Shown piece after piece: positions 1 through 5,232 of a stretch of 5,808 nucleotides of DNA. The stretch lies in assembly GCA_015661095.1 (NCBI GenBank), contig JACVQI010000127.1, positions 1 through 5,808 of the forward strand. The letters are read 5' to 3'. The stretch is from Gammaproteobacteria bacterium (lineage in GTDB: Bacteria; Pseudomonadota; Gammaproteobacteria; Eutrophobiales; Eutrophobiaceae). A program made the translations under genes and the position numbers. The notes beneath the pieces are model-generated. The model saw only the letters and a list, made by a program, of their open reading frames with translations. It did not search any database and had not been told where the DNA came from. How positions within the stretch are numbered: position 1 is the stretch's first letter; each line of letters opens with the position of its first letter.

Positions 1-14
1 CAATCAGGTTATGA

Positions 15-41
15 GTCGGGTTTCGCTCTGCTCAACCCGAC
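15..41 (-). repeat. REP-like hairpin A, copy 1
   Basis: Perfect 8-bp inverted repeat, GTCGGGTT (15-22) and AACCCGAC (34-41), around an 11-base loop. On the minus strand it is preceded by TTGTAG, reading TTGTAGGTCGGGTTGAG, which matches the widespread proteobacterial TTGTAGGGTGGGTT repeat style. It lies downstream of the orphan gene tail. Confidence 0.8.
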
Positions 42-58
42 CTACAAGCTGTGTCCGA

Positions 59-123
59 TCACACTCTTGCGGGTTTCTTGTCCCAATCCAGGTCTTTCGT
101 GCCTTCTTTACCTGCAACCGAGT
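59..123 (-). pseudogene. Orphan C-terminal remnant of a second gallate dioxygenase copy
   Basis: Read on the minus strand in the frame of the intact gene, this stretch encodes the same 20 C-terminal residues (SVAGK through ARV) followed by TGA. All three nucleotide differences from the intact gene lie in third codon positions and are silent: Arg AGA/AGG, Gly GGC/GGT, Ala GCA/GCC. No upstream coding sequence is attached, because the homology ends in the REP-like element at 124-155. It has no start and should not be expressed as a protein. The silent-only pattern suggests it descends from, or recombined with, a copy that was once under coding constraint; with three differences this is suggestive, not proven. 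Confidence 0.8.
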
Positions 124-203
124 TGTAGGGTGGGTTGAATGAAATGAAACCCACCGCAATCAGGTTATGAGTCGGGTTTCGCTCTGCTCAACCCGACCTA
201 CAA
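123..203. repeat. Inverted pair of REP-like hairpins (REPIN-like)
   Basis: Two hairpins face each other. The first reads TTGTAGGGTGGGTT on the plus strand, with stem GGTGGGTT (129-136) / AACCCACC (148-155). The second is in reverse orientation, with stem 171-178 / 190-197 followed by CCTACAA at 197-203. The outer TTGTAGG (123-129) and CCTACAA (197-203) are themselves inverted repeats bounding an 81-bp unit. Paired inverted REPs of this kind are typically mobilised in trans by RAYT (Y1 transposase-like) proteins; none is encoded here. Because it lies just past the dioxygenase stop, it could also protect the 3' end of that mRNA or terminate transcription. Confidence 0.75.
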
Positions 204-279
204 GCTGTGTCCGATCACACCCTTGCGGGTTTCTTGTCCCAATCCAGGTCTTTCGTACCTTCTTTACCGGCAACCGAGT
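157..279. repeat. Direct repeat copy 2 (gene-proximal), includes true 3' end of dioxygenase gene
   Basis: Second member of the 156-bp-period duplication. Here the homology covers the functional end of the dioxygenase gene (215-279) and its 3' flank (157-214) with the hairpin at 171-197. Homology to copy 1 stops at base 279, inside the codon after the shared serine. In copy 1 the corresponding point (123/124) is where the TTGTAGGGTGGGTT repeat begins, so a REP-like element sits exactly at the duplication junction. Confidence 0.95.
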
Positions 280-1516
280 AGAGCGCCTTGGTCTTCCGGG
301 TTTTCTGGAATTCTTCCAGCGTCTGGCCGCGCATGGCGGCATAGATATGCAGATTGGAAACGCCGACGACGGCGCCCATCTTTTCCAGCATGAAGAAAAT
401 CACGCCATAACGAATCAACGCCTGCCAGTCCAGGCGTCGCAGCATATCACGTTCATTTTCTGGCAGTTCCCATTCAGCAAACAGGGCTTCCCGATCATTC
501 AGGAATCTCTCCCGATGTGCCGGTACGATGAGTTCATGCAAAAACTTGTTCAGCCTGTACCCTTTAACACTCCTTTCCAGTGTGAAAGGATAGGTGCCTT
601 CCAGTTTTTCAACGCCGGCGAGTTGGTGCCCGACCAGTTGTAAATATTGTCTGGTCGTGTCGACGGGTGGTTCGATGGCCTGGTTTTCGTAAACGCCTAT
701 GGCGATACCCGTCATCGATGGTAGATAGTAATCCTGATGGATCTTTTTAACATTCGGTGACAGAGCGCCGCGCATGATCAACCACATGATCACTTCTGCG
801 CCTTCCAATCCACCCAGGGTGGCATATTCAGCATGAGTGATCTGAGTCAGTTTTTCCGGGTCCTTTTCAAACATGTCCAGGAATTGCGCATCCCATGCCT
901 CATTATTAAAACCGCATCTTTCGCCATGCACCTGGTGGGACAGTCCGCCCGTGGCCACAACGACTATCTTCAGGTCTTCAGGATAGGACTCAATGGCCCT
1001 GCGCAGCGCATGGCCCAGTTTATAACAGCGTGCCGCGGAAGGAATCGGAAACTGCAATACGCCTACTTGCAAGGGGACAACCGGTATTGGCCAATCCGTC
1101 TTGTTTGGTGACGTCAGTACTGACATGGGTGAGAAAAAGCCATGATCCATGGACTTTTCCTGGAAGAAAGACATATCGAATTCCACAGCGACCAGGCAGA
1201 AACCTATATGCCTGGCCAGTGCTGAGTGTCCCTTGATGGGCGGTAAATCCCTGGGACCTCCACCTTCATCAGCCACTTCATATTTCTCACCGATGCCCAG
1301 GCAAAAAGCTGAGTAATGATCAAAGAAGAAGGAAGTGACATGATCGTTATAGATATAAACCATGACATCCGGTTTGTTTTTTTCCAACCAGTCCTTGGCC
1401 GGCTGATAGGCCTTGAAGATAGGCGCCCAGACCGGATCGTTCTGCTTGTTGGTGTCATACGCAAATCCGATGGTCGGCGTGTGTGAGGTGGCGATGCCGC
1501 CAATGATTCTAGCCAT
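215..1516 (-). CDS. galA: Gallate dioxygenase (fused LigB-LigA class III extradiol dioxygenase)
   Basis: Cytoplasmic non-haem Fe(II) enzyme expected to open the ring of gallate to 4-oxalomesaconate. The 433 residues are two domains fused in the order seen in GalA/DesB: a catalytic LigB domain (about 1-280) and a LigA-like helical domain (about 320-410, around FMLEKMGAVVGVSNLHIYAAMRG). Probable iron ligands are His12 (ATSHTPT), His59 (YNDHVTSFF) and Glu241 (GLEGAEVIMW). His194 (GGLSHQVHGER) is the probable catalytic base and His125 (MDHGFFSP) a second active-site histidine, as in DesB. The fused form and these motifs favour gallate over protocatechuate, whose LigA and LigB are usually separate, but a 3-O-methylgallate or protocatechuate role is possible. 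About 15 residues extend beyond the SVAGK that ends DesB as I recall it. The ATG has GGAGA seven bases upstream. No other gallate-pathway gene is visible. Confidence 0.92.
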   Translation of the reverse strand: MARIIGGIATSHTPTIGFAYDTNKQNDPVWAPIFKAYQPAKDWLEKNKPDVMVYIYNDHVTSFFFDHYSAFCLGIGEKYEVADEGGGPRDLPPIKGHSALARHIGFCLVAVEFDMSFFQEKSMDHGFFSPMSVLTSPNKTDWPIPVVPLQVGVLQFPIPSAARCYKLGHALRRAIESYPEDLKIVVVATGGLSHQVHGERCGFNNEAWDAQFLDMFEKDPEKLTQITHAEYATLGGLEGAEVIMWLIMRGALSPNVKKIHQDYYLPSMTGIAIGVYENQAIEPPVDTTRQYLQLVGHQLAGVEKLEGTYPFTLERSVKGYRLNKFLHELIVPAHRERFLNDREALFAEWELPENERDMLRRLDWQALIRYGVIFFMLEKMGAVVGVSNLHIYAAMRGQTLEEFQKTRKTKALYSVAGKEGTKDLDWDKKPARV

Positions 1517-1523
1517 TAAAAAT

Positions 1524-1528
1524 TCTCC
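1524..1528 (-). promoter_or_regulatory. Ribosome binding site of the dioxygenase gene
   Basis: GGAGA on the minus strand, with seven bases (1517-1523) before the ATG at 1514-1516. This supports the chosen start, as does the N-terminal MARIIGGIATSHTPT alignment with the family. Confidence 0.75.
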
Positions 1529-1574
1529 AGCGCTTGAAGGGTAATCGCGTTATAGAAATTTCAGGATAACCGTC

Positions 1575-1606
1575 GGTCTGGGACTTTAATTGATACCGGA
1601 CAGACC
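1575..1606. repeat. Spaced inverted repeat sharing the GTCTG half-site
   Basis: GGTCTG (1575-1580) and CAGACC (1601-1606) are inverted around a 20-base spacer in the dioxygenase leader. The arms share CAGAC/GTCTG with the palindrome at 1649-1665, so they could be secondary half-sites for the same protein or an mRNA hairpin. Short arms make chance occurrence possible. Confidence 0.3.
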
Positions 1607-1648
1607 CTGTGCTATGTATAAAGTTGAGGGCCAAGCATAGCATAATTA

Positions 1649-1665
1649 CAGACGAAATTCGTCTG
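1649..1665. promoter_or_regulatory. Perfect 17-bp palindrome, candidate operator upstream of the dioxygenase gene
   Basis: CAGACGAAATTCGTCTG has two perfect 8-bp arms around one central base, the size and symmetry of a homodimeric regulator site. It lies about 140 bp before the dioxygenase ATG. A possible -10 for that gene is TATACA on the minus strand (1615-1620), with no good -35 at the right distance. That would put the palindrome centre near -50, where an activator could compensate. The sequence CAGAC/GTCTG also recurs as a spaced inverted repeat at 1575-1606. The regulator is not encoded in the window, so its family is unknown. Confidence 0.5.
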
Positions 1666-1739
1666 CAGTCACGCTACCCAGCGGCGTTAGTGGCGGAGGT
1701 GTAACAGAAATACAGATGCCAGGTGAAAAAGCATAAGGT

Positions 1740-2342
1740 TCAGTTACTGGTTTTTATCAAAGTCTCAGGCAGTTCTTCGTTTCTACGTTTCTTTTCCTTC
1801 AATATTACGCCATTTAATTGGTTGAACTGGATGATAGCTTCCAGCAGTTCCGGGTGTTCCTTTATTAATGCAGTCATTTTGTCACGTAATTTTTCTTCGT
1901 GCATGGATATTAAAAACTCGGGCGGGAGTGTGGGATTAGAGTAGAGATCCTCAGCTCTTTGTTGTTGAAATGTTTGTGCATATGGCATCGTCGCCAGGTC
2001 AAAAAATTTCGGCATGCAATCACGTCTTTTAATCAGTGAGCCCGTTGGCGCTTCCCACCGGCAGACGAAATCATACTTGTCGTCATCGTTCAGTGTATTG
2101 TGGATTTCAATGATCCGGTTTTCCGCCTGGATGATCAGTTGATCCAGAGACAGTAGTGAACGGCCCTCGATAATTATCGTTTCATCGATTATGCCGGTAA
2201 TTTCCTTGTGCAGTTCCGTATCCTTGTCGTCTCCTGGTGCGGCATGAACAGGTTGGAGCAGAAACAGGGCGAGTATGGGAAAATACAGCTTGCTAAGCTT
2301 GCCTGCTGGCCACTGATCAGAAACTGTATGAGTAACCATCAT
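1740..2342 (-). CDS. Exported protein of unknown function with a CRWEAPTGS...C motif
   Basis: Not recognised as a named family. The 200-residue product has a Sec-type signal: a basic KLSK stretch, a hydrophobic core at about 19-30 (LYFPILALFLLQ) and a likely cleavage after PVHA (34/35), so it should be periplasmic or secreted. The mature part is acidic then helical. Its most distinctive element is CRWEAPTGSLIKRRDC (94-109), two cysteines 15 apart flanking a PTGS core. Similar C-R-x-E-x-P-T-G-S...C patterns occur in small exported gammaproteobacterial proteins of unknown role; this is recollection, not a search. The C-terminal third (about 148-190) is charged, helical and possibly coiled-coil. 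Two adjacent ATGs are available. GGAGG at 2347-2351 lies 4 bases from the first and 7 from the second, so the second (2337-2339, 199 residues) may be the true start. A strong promoter precedes the gene. Confidence 0.8.
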   Translation of the reverse strand: MMVTHTVSDQWPAGKLSKLYFPILALFLLQPVHAAPGDDKDTELHKEITGIIDETIIIEGRSLLSLDQLIIQAENRIIEIHNTLNDDDKYDFVCRWEAPTGSLIKRRDCMPKFFDLATMPYAQTFQQQRAEDLYSNPTLPPEFLISMHEEKLRDKMTALIKEHPELLEAIIQFNQLNGVILKEKKRRNEELPETLIKTSN

Positions 2343-2346
2343 CCTT

Positions 2347-2351
2347 CCTCC
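2347..2351 (-). promoter_or_regulatory. Ribosome binding site deciding between tandem ATG starts
   Basis: GGAGG on the minus strand. Spacing is four bases to the first ATG (2340-2342) and seven to the second (2337-2339). The usual optimum favours the second, shortening the product by one methionine. Confidence 0.7.
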
Positions 2352-2374
2352 GTTAGAACTATGAGATAGTGTTA

Positions 2375-2403
2375 ATTATAGAAAATCAGTGCCGGATATT
2401 CAA
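2375..2403 (-). promoter_or_regulatory. Sigma70-type promoter for the exported unknown protein
   Basis: On the minus strand TTGAAT (2398-2403) is separated by exactly 17 bases from a perfect TATAAT (2375-2380). Transcription would start near 2368-2369, giving a leader of about 27 bases that contains the GGAGG site. It is well placed and makes this gene independent of the sulfatase gene upstream. Confidence 0.7.
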
Positions 2404-2429
2404 AATTGATACCATGAATACCCGATATA

Positions 2430-2446
2430 CCGGAAATATATTCCGG
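2430..2446. repeat. Short inverted repeat in the intergenic region
   Basis: CCGGAA (2430-2435) and TTCCGG (2441-2446) surround ATATA. It lies between the sulfatase stop and the promoter of the next gene. No T-run follows on the minus strand, so an intrinsic terminator role is weakly supported. Confidence 0.35.
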
Positions 2447-2450
2447 CTTC

Positions 2451-2482
2451 AGGGAATCTCTGATCAATTCAGAGCTGCCTTA
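2451..2482 (-). repeat. Post-stop CTCTGA palindrome, copy 1 (behind sulfatase gene)
   Basis: On the minus strand, TAA of the sulfatase gene is followed by GGCAG, then CTCTGA, five bases (ATTGA), then TCAGAG (2474 down to 2458). The arrangement TAAGGmAGCTCTGA...TCAGAGA recurs at 5183-5207, at the same five-base distance from the stop of an unrelated gene. It could be a terminator-like or mRNA-stabilising hairpin. It could also be the footprint of a small mobile element, since GGAATCTCTGAT/GGAAGCTCTGAT ends resemble IS5-type terminal repeats as I remember them. Confidence 0.6.
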
Positions 2483-4102
2483 ATAAATAACCCCGTTCGT
2501 TTTTGCGTAATCGTCCCAGAGTTTGATCATCTCCGCCAGTTTGTCCGGATCGCGCTCAGAGAGATCGTTGCTTTCCCCGGGATCCGCCGCCAGGTTGAAC
2601 AAATACCACCGGGCTTTGTCACGTTCGGTGGGGTCCCAGACGATTTTCCAGTCGCCCTGGCGAATCGCGCGATGGCCGTATAATTCCCATCCCGTATATT
2701 CATCCGCAGTGTGTATCTCGCTGGCTGCCCCGGTCAGCGCGGGTAACAGCGATTTTCCTGTGACCGGCAGAATTTCCCGGCCGCGGTAATTGCTGCCCGG
2801 ATGTTGTGCCCCCGCCAGATCGAGAAAAGTCGGTAGTAGATCCATGACCGTGCCGAAGGCATTACTGCGGGTTCCCGCCGCAACCGCTTGCGGATAATAA
2901 ACGAAAGCCGGGACATGGATGCCGCCTTCAAAGGCCGTGCCTTTACTGCGGCGGAGGTGTACGGAGCCGGCGCGGGCCCAGGACGGCCCATACATAATAT
3001 AGGAATTGCCCCGGCCCAGATTATCGTAACTGTTATCGCAACATTGTTTCACCCAGTCGCTCAGCGGCGGGACGATTTCCCGGCGCGAGGCTTCGGCGCC
3101 GTTATCGGACATGAATATGATGAAGGTATTGTCGAATTCATCTATAGCTTTCAGATAATCGATGACCTTGCCTATATAAAAATCCAGATCGCTGACCATG
3201 GCGGCATAAATCTCCATTTTCCTGGCTTCCGCTTTCTGTTCATCGGCAGTGAGCTTGTCCCAGGCTGCTTGCAGAGTAGTGCTTTCCGTCGGTCTGATAT
3301 CGGCGGGAACCAGGCCCAGTTTTTGCAACCGTTCCAGTCTTTGTTCATATAACACCCTGTATCCGGCGTCGTATTTGCCATGGAAGCGGGCGACCGATTC
3401 CGCGGGCGCCTGGATGGGCCAGTGTGGTGCGGTGTAGGCGAGGTAGGCGAAAAAGGGTTTATGTTCATTCCGGTCGGCTTCGATATATTGAATCATCCTC
3501 TCGGTGTAGAACTGCGTCGTATAGAAATCGGGGCCGACCTCGACTAATTCCGTCCCATCACGATAGGGCGCGAGGCCGGGTCCGTTCCAGGACAGATTGC
3601 CCAGATGCGCCGCCCCGTCGAGTGAGACAAAGGCTTTCTTAAAGCCACGGGCGATAGGGCCGGTTTCCACTGTCGTGCCGAGATGCCATTTACCGGTCAT
3701 ATAGGTGTTGTAACCGGCATCGGTCATCAGATCAGCCAGACTGGCGACACGGAAATTCAGGTAACCCTCATAACCAGGTTGGTCGATCTGGTCCTTTCGC
3801 TGCGGTGCTCCCATGACTCCCAGTCCGGCACGGTGGTTGTCGGTGCCGGACATAAGCATGGATCGCGTCGGTGAACAGGTCAGGCTCGAATGAAAATTGG
3901 TTAACAACATCCCGTTGCGGGCCAGGGCATCGATATTCGGTGTCGGGATCTCACTGCCGAAAGCGCCGATGTCGGCATAGCCGAGGTCATCCGCCAGCAG
4001 CAACAGAATATTCGGTTGTTCGTGTTCGGCAGCGCCAGCGGTATGCGCAGGCAGGATTAGACAACCGAGCAGTAAGCCTGCTGTACGCACAATCAAGGAC
4101 AT
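2480..4102 (-). CDS. atsA: Exported arylsulfatase, Cys-type formylglycine sulfatase (AtsA-like)
   Basis: Hydrolyses sulfate esters, probably aryl sulfates, in the periplasm. The 540-residue product closely resembles Pseudomonas aeruginosa AtsA along its length. The signal peptide is about residues 1-25, with likely cleavage after AGAA; LLGC at 11-14 is a possible but poor lipobox. Active-site residues: Asp38-Asp39 (ADDLGYADIGAFG); CSPTR at 76-80, whose Cys76 must become formylglycine; Lys138 and His140 (TGKWHLG); His227 (TAPHWP); Asp333-Asn334 (MSDNGAE); Lys387 before FEGGIHVPAF. All expected catalytic and Ca-binding positions are present. The only other cysteines in the mature chain are the adjacent Cys354-Cys355. 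The frame is open upstream to a TTG at 4117, but the ATG at 4100-4102 has a G-rich ribosome site six bases away and gives a normal signal peptide, so I use it. No sulfatase-maturing enzyme is encoded nearby; the substrate is unknown. Confidence 0.93.
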   Translation of the reverse strand: MSLIVRTAGLLLGCLILPAHTAGAAEHEQPNILLLLADDLGYADIGAFGSEIPTPNIDALARNGMLLTNFHSSLTCSPTRSMLMSGTDNHRAGLGVMGAPQRKDQIDQPGYEGYLNFRVASLADLMTDAGYNTYMTGKWHLGTTVETGPIARGFKKAFVSLDGAAHLGNLSWNGPGLAPYRDGTELVEVGPDFYTTQFYTERMIQYIEADRNEHKPFFAYLAYTAPHWPIQAPAESVARFHGKYDAGYRVLYEQRLERLQKLGLVPADIRPTESTTLQAAWDKLTADEQKAEARKMEIYAAMVSDLDFYIGKVIDYLKAIDEFDNTFIIFMSDNGAEASRREIVPPLSDWVKQCCDNSYDNLGRGNSYIMYGPSWARAGSVHLRRSKGTAFEGGIHVPAFVYYPQAVAAGTRSNAFGTVMDLLPTFLDLAGAQHPGSNYRGREILPVTGKSLLPALTGAASEIHTADEYTGWELYGHRAIRQGDWKIVWDPTERDKARWYLFNLAADPGESNDLSERDPDKLAEMIKLWDDYAKTNGVIY

Positions 4103-4108
4103 GAATTT

Positions 4109-4113
4109 CCCCC
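4109..4113 (-). promoter_or_regulatory. Ribosome binding site favouring the ATG start of the sulfatase
   Basis: GGGGG followed by A on the minus strand, six bases before the ATG at 4100-4102. It lies inside the alternative TTG-started frame, and the TTG at 4117 has no comparable site upstream. This is the main reason for preferring the 540-residue product over one five residues longer. Confidence 0.55.
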
Positions 4114-4149
4114 GCAATCGGATTTAAGCCGGACTATTTTAATAGCGGC

Positions 4150-4178
4150 AATATAGACAATTACAGCGTTATCGACAA
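4150..4178 (-). promoter_or_regulatory. Sigma70-type promoter for the sulfatase gene
   Basis: On the minus strand TTGTCG (4173-4178) and TATATT (4150-4155) are separated by exactly 17 bases. Initiation near 4143 would give a leader of about 40 bases to the ATG at 4102. I saw no strong operator-like palindrome overlapping it, so any sulfur-starvation or substrate control cannot be read from the sequence. Confidence 0.6.
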
Positions 4179-4200
4179 GCCTGAATGATTCTGGTGTGGA

Positions 4201-4230
4201 TTGACATGGCATAACCTTTGGATCCATTCT
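4201..4230 (+). promoter_or_regulatory. Possible promoter for the dehydrogenase gene
   Basis: A consensus -35 hexamer TTGACA (4201-4206) is followed after 18 bases by CATTCT (4225-4230), a poor -10 with 3 of 6 matches. It is the best candidate in the divergent intergenic region for the plus-strand gene. Weak -10 agreement means activator dependence or a different true site. Confidence 0.3.
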
Positions 4231-4264
4231 GGCGGCAGTACTCCGGCAACGAGAAACCAGCGAA

Positions 4265-5185
4265 ATGCAAAAAACACCAAATATTGGCTTTATCGGTATC
4301 GGTGTCATGGGCGCGCCCATGGCCACTCATCTGGCGCAGGCGGGTTATCACCTGACAGTGCATGATTTGAATCGCCAAAATGCAGAACAACTGGCCTCAC
4401 GCTTTGGTGCTATGACAGTAGCTGAAACTCCAAAAGCGGTTGCGGAGCAATCAGATATTGTTATTACCATGCTGCCGTCCGGCGAGTACGTGCGGGCGGT
4501 GGCGTTGGGAGAACAAGGATTGCTACATGGGTTCAAGCGCGACGCCTTGCTGCTGGATACTTCTTCTTCCGAGCCCTGGTTGACGGCAGCGACCGCGCAG
4601 GCACTGGCGGCCCGGCAAATAGCCATGGTGGATGCCCCTGTCTCCGGCGCCAGGGCCGGGGCCGAGGCGGCGGAACTGGTATTCATGGTTGGTGGTGACC
4701 ATGAGTCGGTGGCGCGGGTCATGCCTGTACTCCGGGTCATTGGTAAAGAGATATTTCATCTTGGCCCTGTCGGCGCGGGTCATACCATGAAATGCATCAA
4801 TAACACCATCACGGCCATGACGTTTCTGGCGACGACGGAAGGTCTGGTGCTGGGCAAAAAGGCCGGACTGGATCCGGACGTCATGACCGATGTCCTTAAT
4901 CACTCCACCGGCATGTCCTGGATCAGCCGGACCCATATCAAGCAGCGGATTGCGAGCAGAAAATTCGATGACCCATTCCGGCTGGAACTGATGCTGAAAG
5001 ACATCGGCATCGCCGCAAAGTTGGCGCAAGACTTGAATGTATCCCTGCCCCTCTCGGCAAAAGGGCTGGACCTATGGCGGGAGGCTAACAGTCATGCGGG
5101 CTCCGGCGCCAGTGTGAGTGAACTGGTTCGCTGGGTTGAACGTTTGACCAACACTGAGATTACGCCGGGTTCGGCTTTGGGTTAA
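4265..5185 (+). CDS. Beta-hydroxyacid dehydrogenase (3-hydroxyisobutyrate dehydrogenase / tartronate-semialdehyde reductase family)
   Basis: NAD(P)-dependent oxidoreductase of 306 residues, a normal length for the family. The N-terminal Rossmann domain has GFIGIGVMGAPMATHL (8-23). Asp34 at the end of the second beta strand suggests NAD preference over NADP. The substrate-binding signature is DAPVSGARAGAEAAEL (123-138), and DTSSSEP (98-104) matches the conserved loop before it. The catalytic lysine is Lys176 in GAGHTMKCINN (170-180), and KDIGIAAKLA (245-254) is the C-terminal family motif. Substrate cannot be fixed: 3-hydroxyisobutyrate, tartronate semialdehyde/glycerate and related 3-hydroxy acids are all possible. 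It is transcribed divergently from the sulfatase. The ATG start matches the family N-terminus, but only a weak GAG is seen 11 bases upstream, so translation may be modest. A palindrome sits five bases after the stop. Confidence 0.9.
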   Translation: MQKTPNIGFIGIGVMGAPMATHLAQAGYHLTVHDLNRQNAEQLASRFGAMTVAETPKAVAEQSDIVITMLPSGEYVRAVALGEQGLLHGFKRDALLLDTSSSEPWLTAATAQALAARQIAMVDAPVSGARAGAEAAELVFMVGGDHESVARVMPVLRVIGKEIFHLGPVGAGHTMKCINNTITAMTFLATTEGLVLGKKAGLDPDVMTDVLNHSTGMSWISRTHIKQRIASRKFDDPFRLELMLKDIGIAAKLAQDLNVSLPLSAKGLDLWREANSHAGSGASVSELVRWVERLTNTEITPGSALG

Positions 5186-5207
5186 GGAAGCTCTGATTAA
5201 TCAGAGA
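5183..5207 (+). repeat. Post-stop CTCTGA palindrome, copy 2 (behind dehydrogenase gene)
   Basis: The TAA stop (5183-5185) is followed by GGAAG and the perfect 16-bp palindrome CTCTGATTAATCAGAG (5191-5206). Sequence and distance from the stop match the copy behind the sulfatase (2451-2482, minus strand), although the two genes are unrelated. No uridine tract follows, only AATACTTAAAAATA, so classical intrinsic termination is not clearly supported. Confidence 0.65.
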
Positions 5208-5232
5208 ATACTTAAAAATACGCTCCAGAAAA

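Larger units (their letters stand above)
1..123. repeat. Direct repeat copy 1 (distal), duplicated 3' end of dioxygenase gene plus flank
   Basis: This 123-bp segment recurs at 157-279 with only three substitutions (65 versus 221, 101 versus 257, 113 versus 269), giving an exact 156-bp period. It contains a REP-like hairpin at 15-41, a short spacer, and the reverse complement of the last 20 codons and TGA stop of the neighbouring dioxygenase gene (59-123). The first 58 bases are identical in both copies. The repeat starts at the window edge, so it may continue to the left, possibly with more units. Confidence 0.95.

Noticed and set aside
1..280. CRISPR-like array
   Set aside because: Repetition is two long copies of 123 bp containing gene sequence, not short repeats with regular unique spacers. 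The palindromes fit REP-like elements instead.
167..643. 158-codon plus-strand open frame opposite the dioxygenase gene
   Set aside because: It is antisense to a strongly supported enzyme gene, has no ribosome site, and its translation has no protein-like features; it reflects codon bias of the real gene.
1509..1643. 44-codon minus-strand frame in the dioxygenase leader, overlapping its start
   Set aside because: An ATG at 1641-1643 opens a frame ending in TAG at 1509-1511, overlapping the dioxygenase ATG. It lacks a ribosome site, overlaps the likely -10 region and inverted repeats, and shows no recognisable pattern. A leader peptide cannot be excluded but is not supported.
2888..3352. 154-codon plus-strand frame opposite the sulfatase gene
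   Set aside because: Antisense to the catalytic core of a well-matched sulfatase, with no ribosome site or domain features.
4103..4117. TTG start giving a 545-residue sulfatase
   Set aside because: There is no ribosome site upstream of the TTG, whereas the ATG five codons later has a G-rich site at proper spacing and yields a standard signal peptide.
4523..5029. 168-codon minus-strand frame opposite the dehydrogenase gene
   Set aside because: It is fully antisense to a gene whose family motifs are all intact; histidine- and arginine-rich composition is typical of an antisense shadow.
5191..5215. Intrinsic terminator after the dehydrogenase gene
   Set aside because: The perfect palindrome is not followed by a T-run and has an AT-rich weak stem, so I list it as a repeat and leave termination as only one option.
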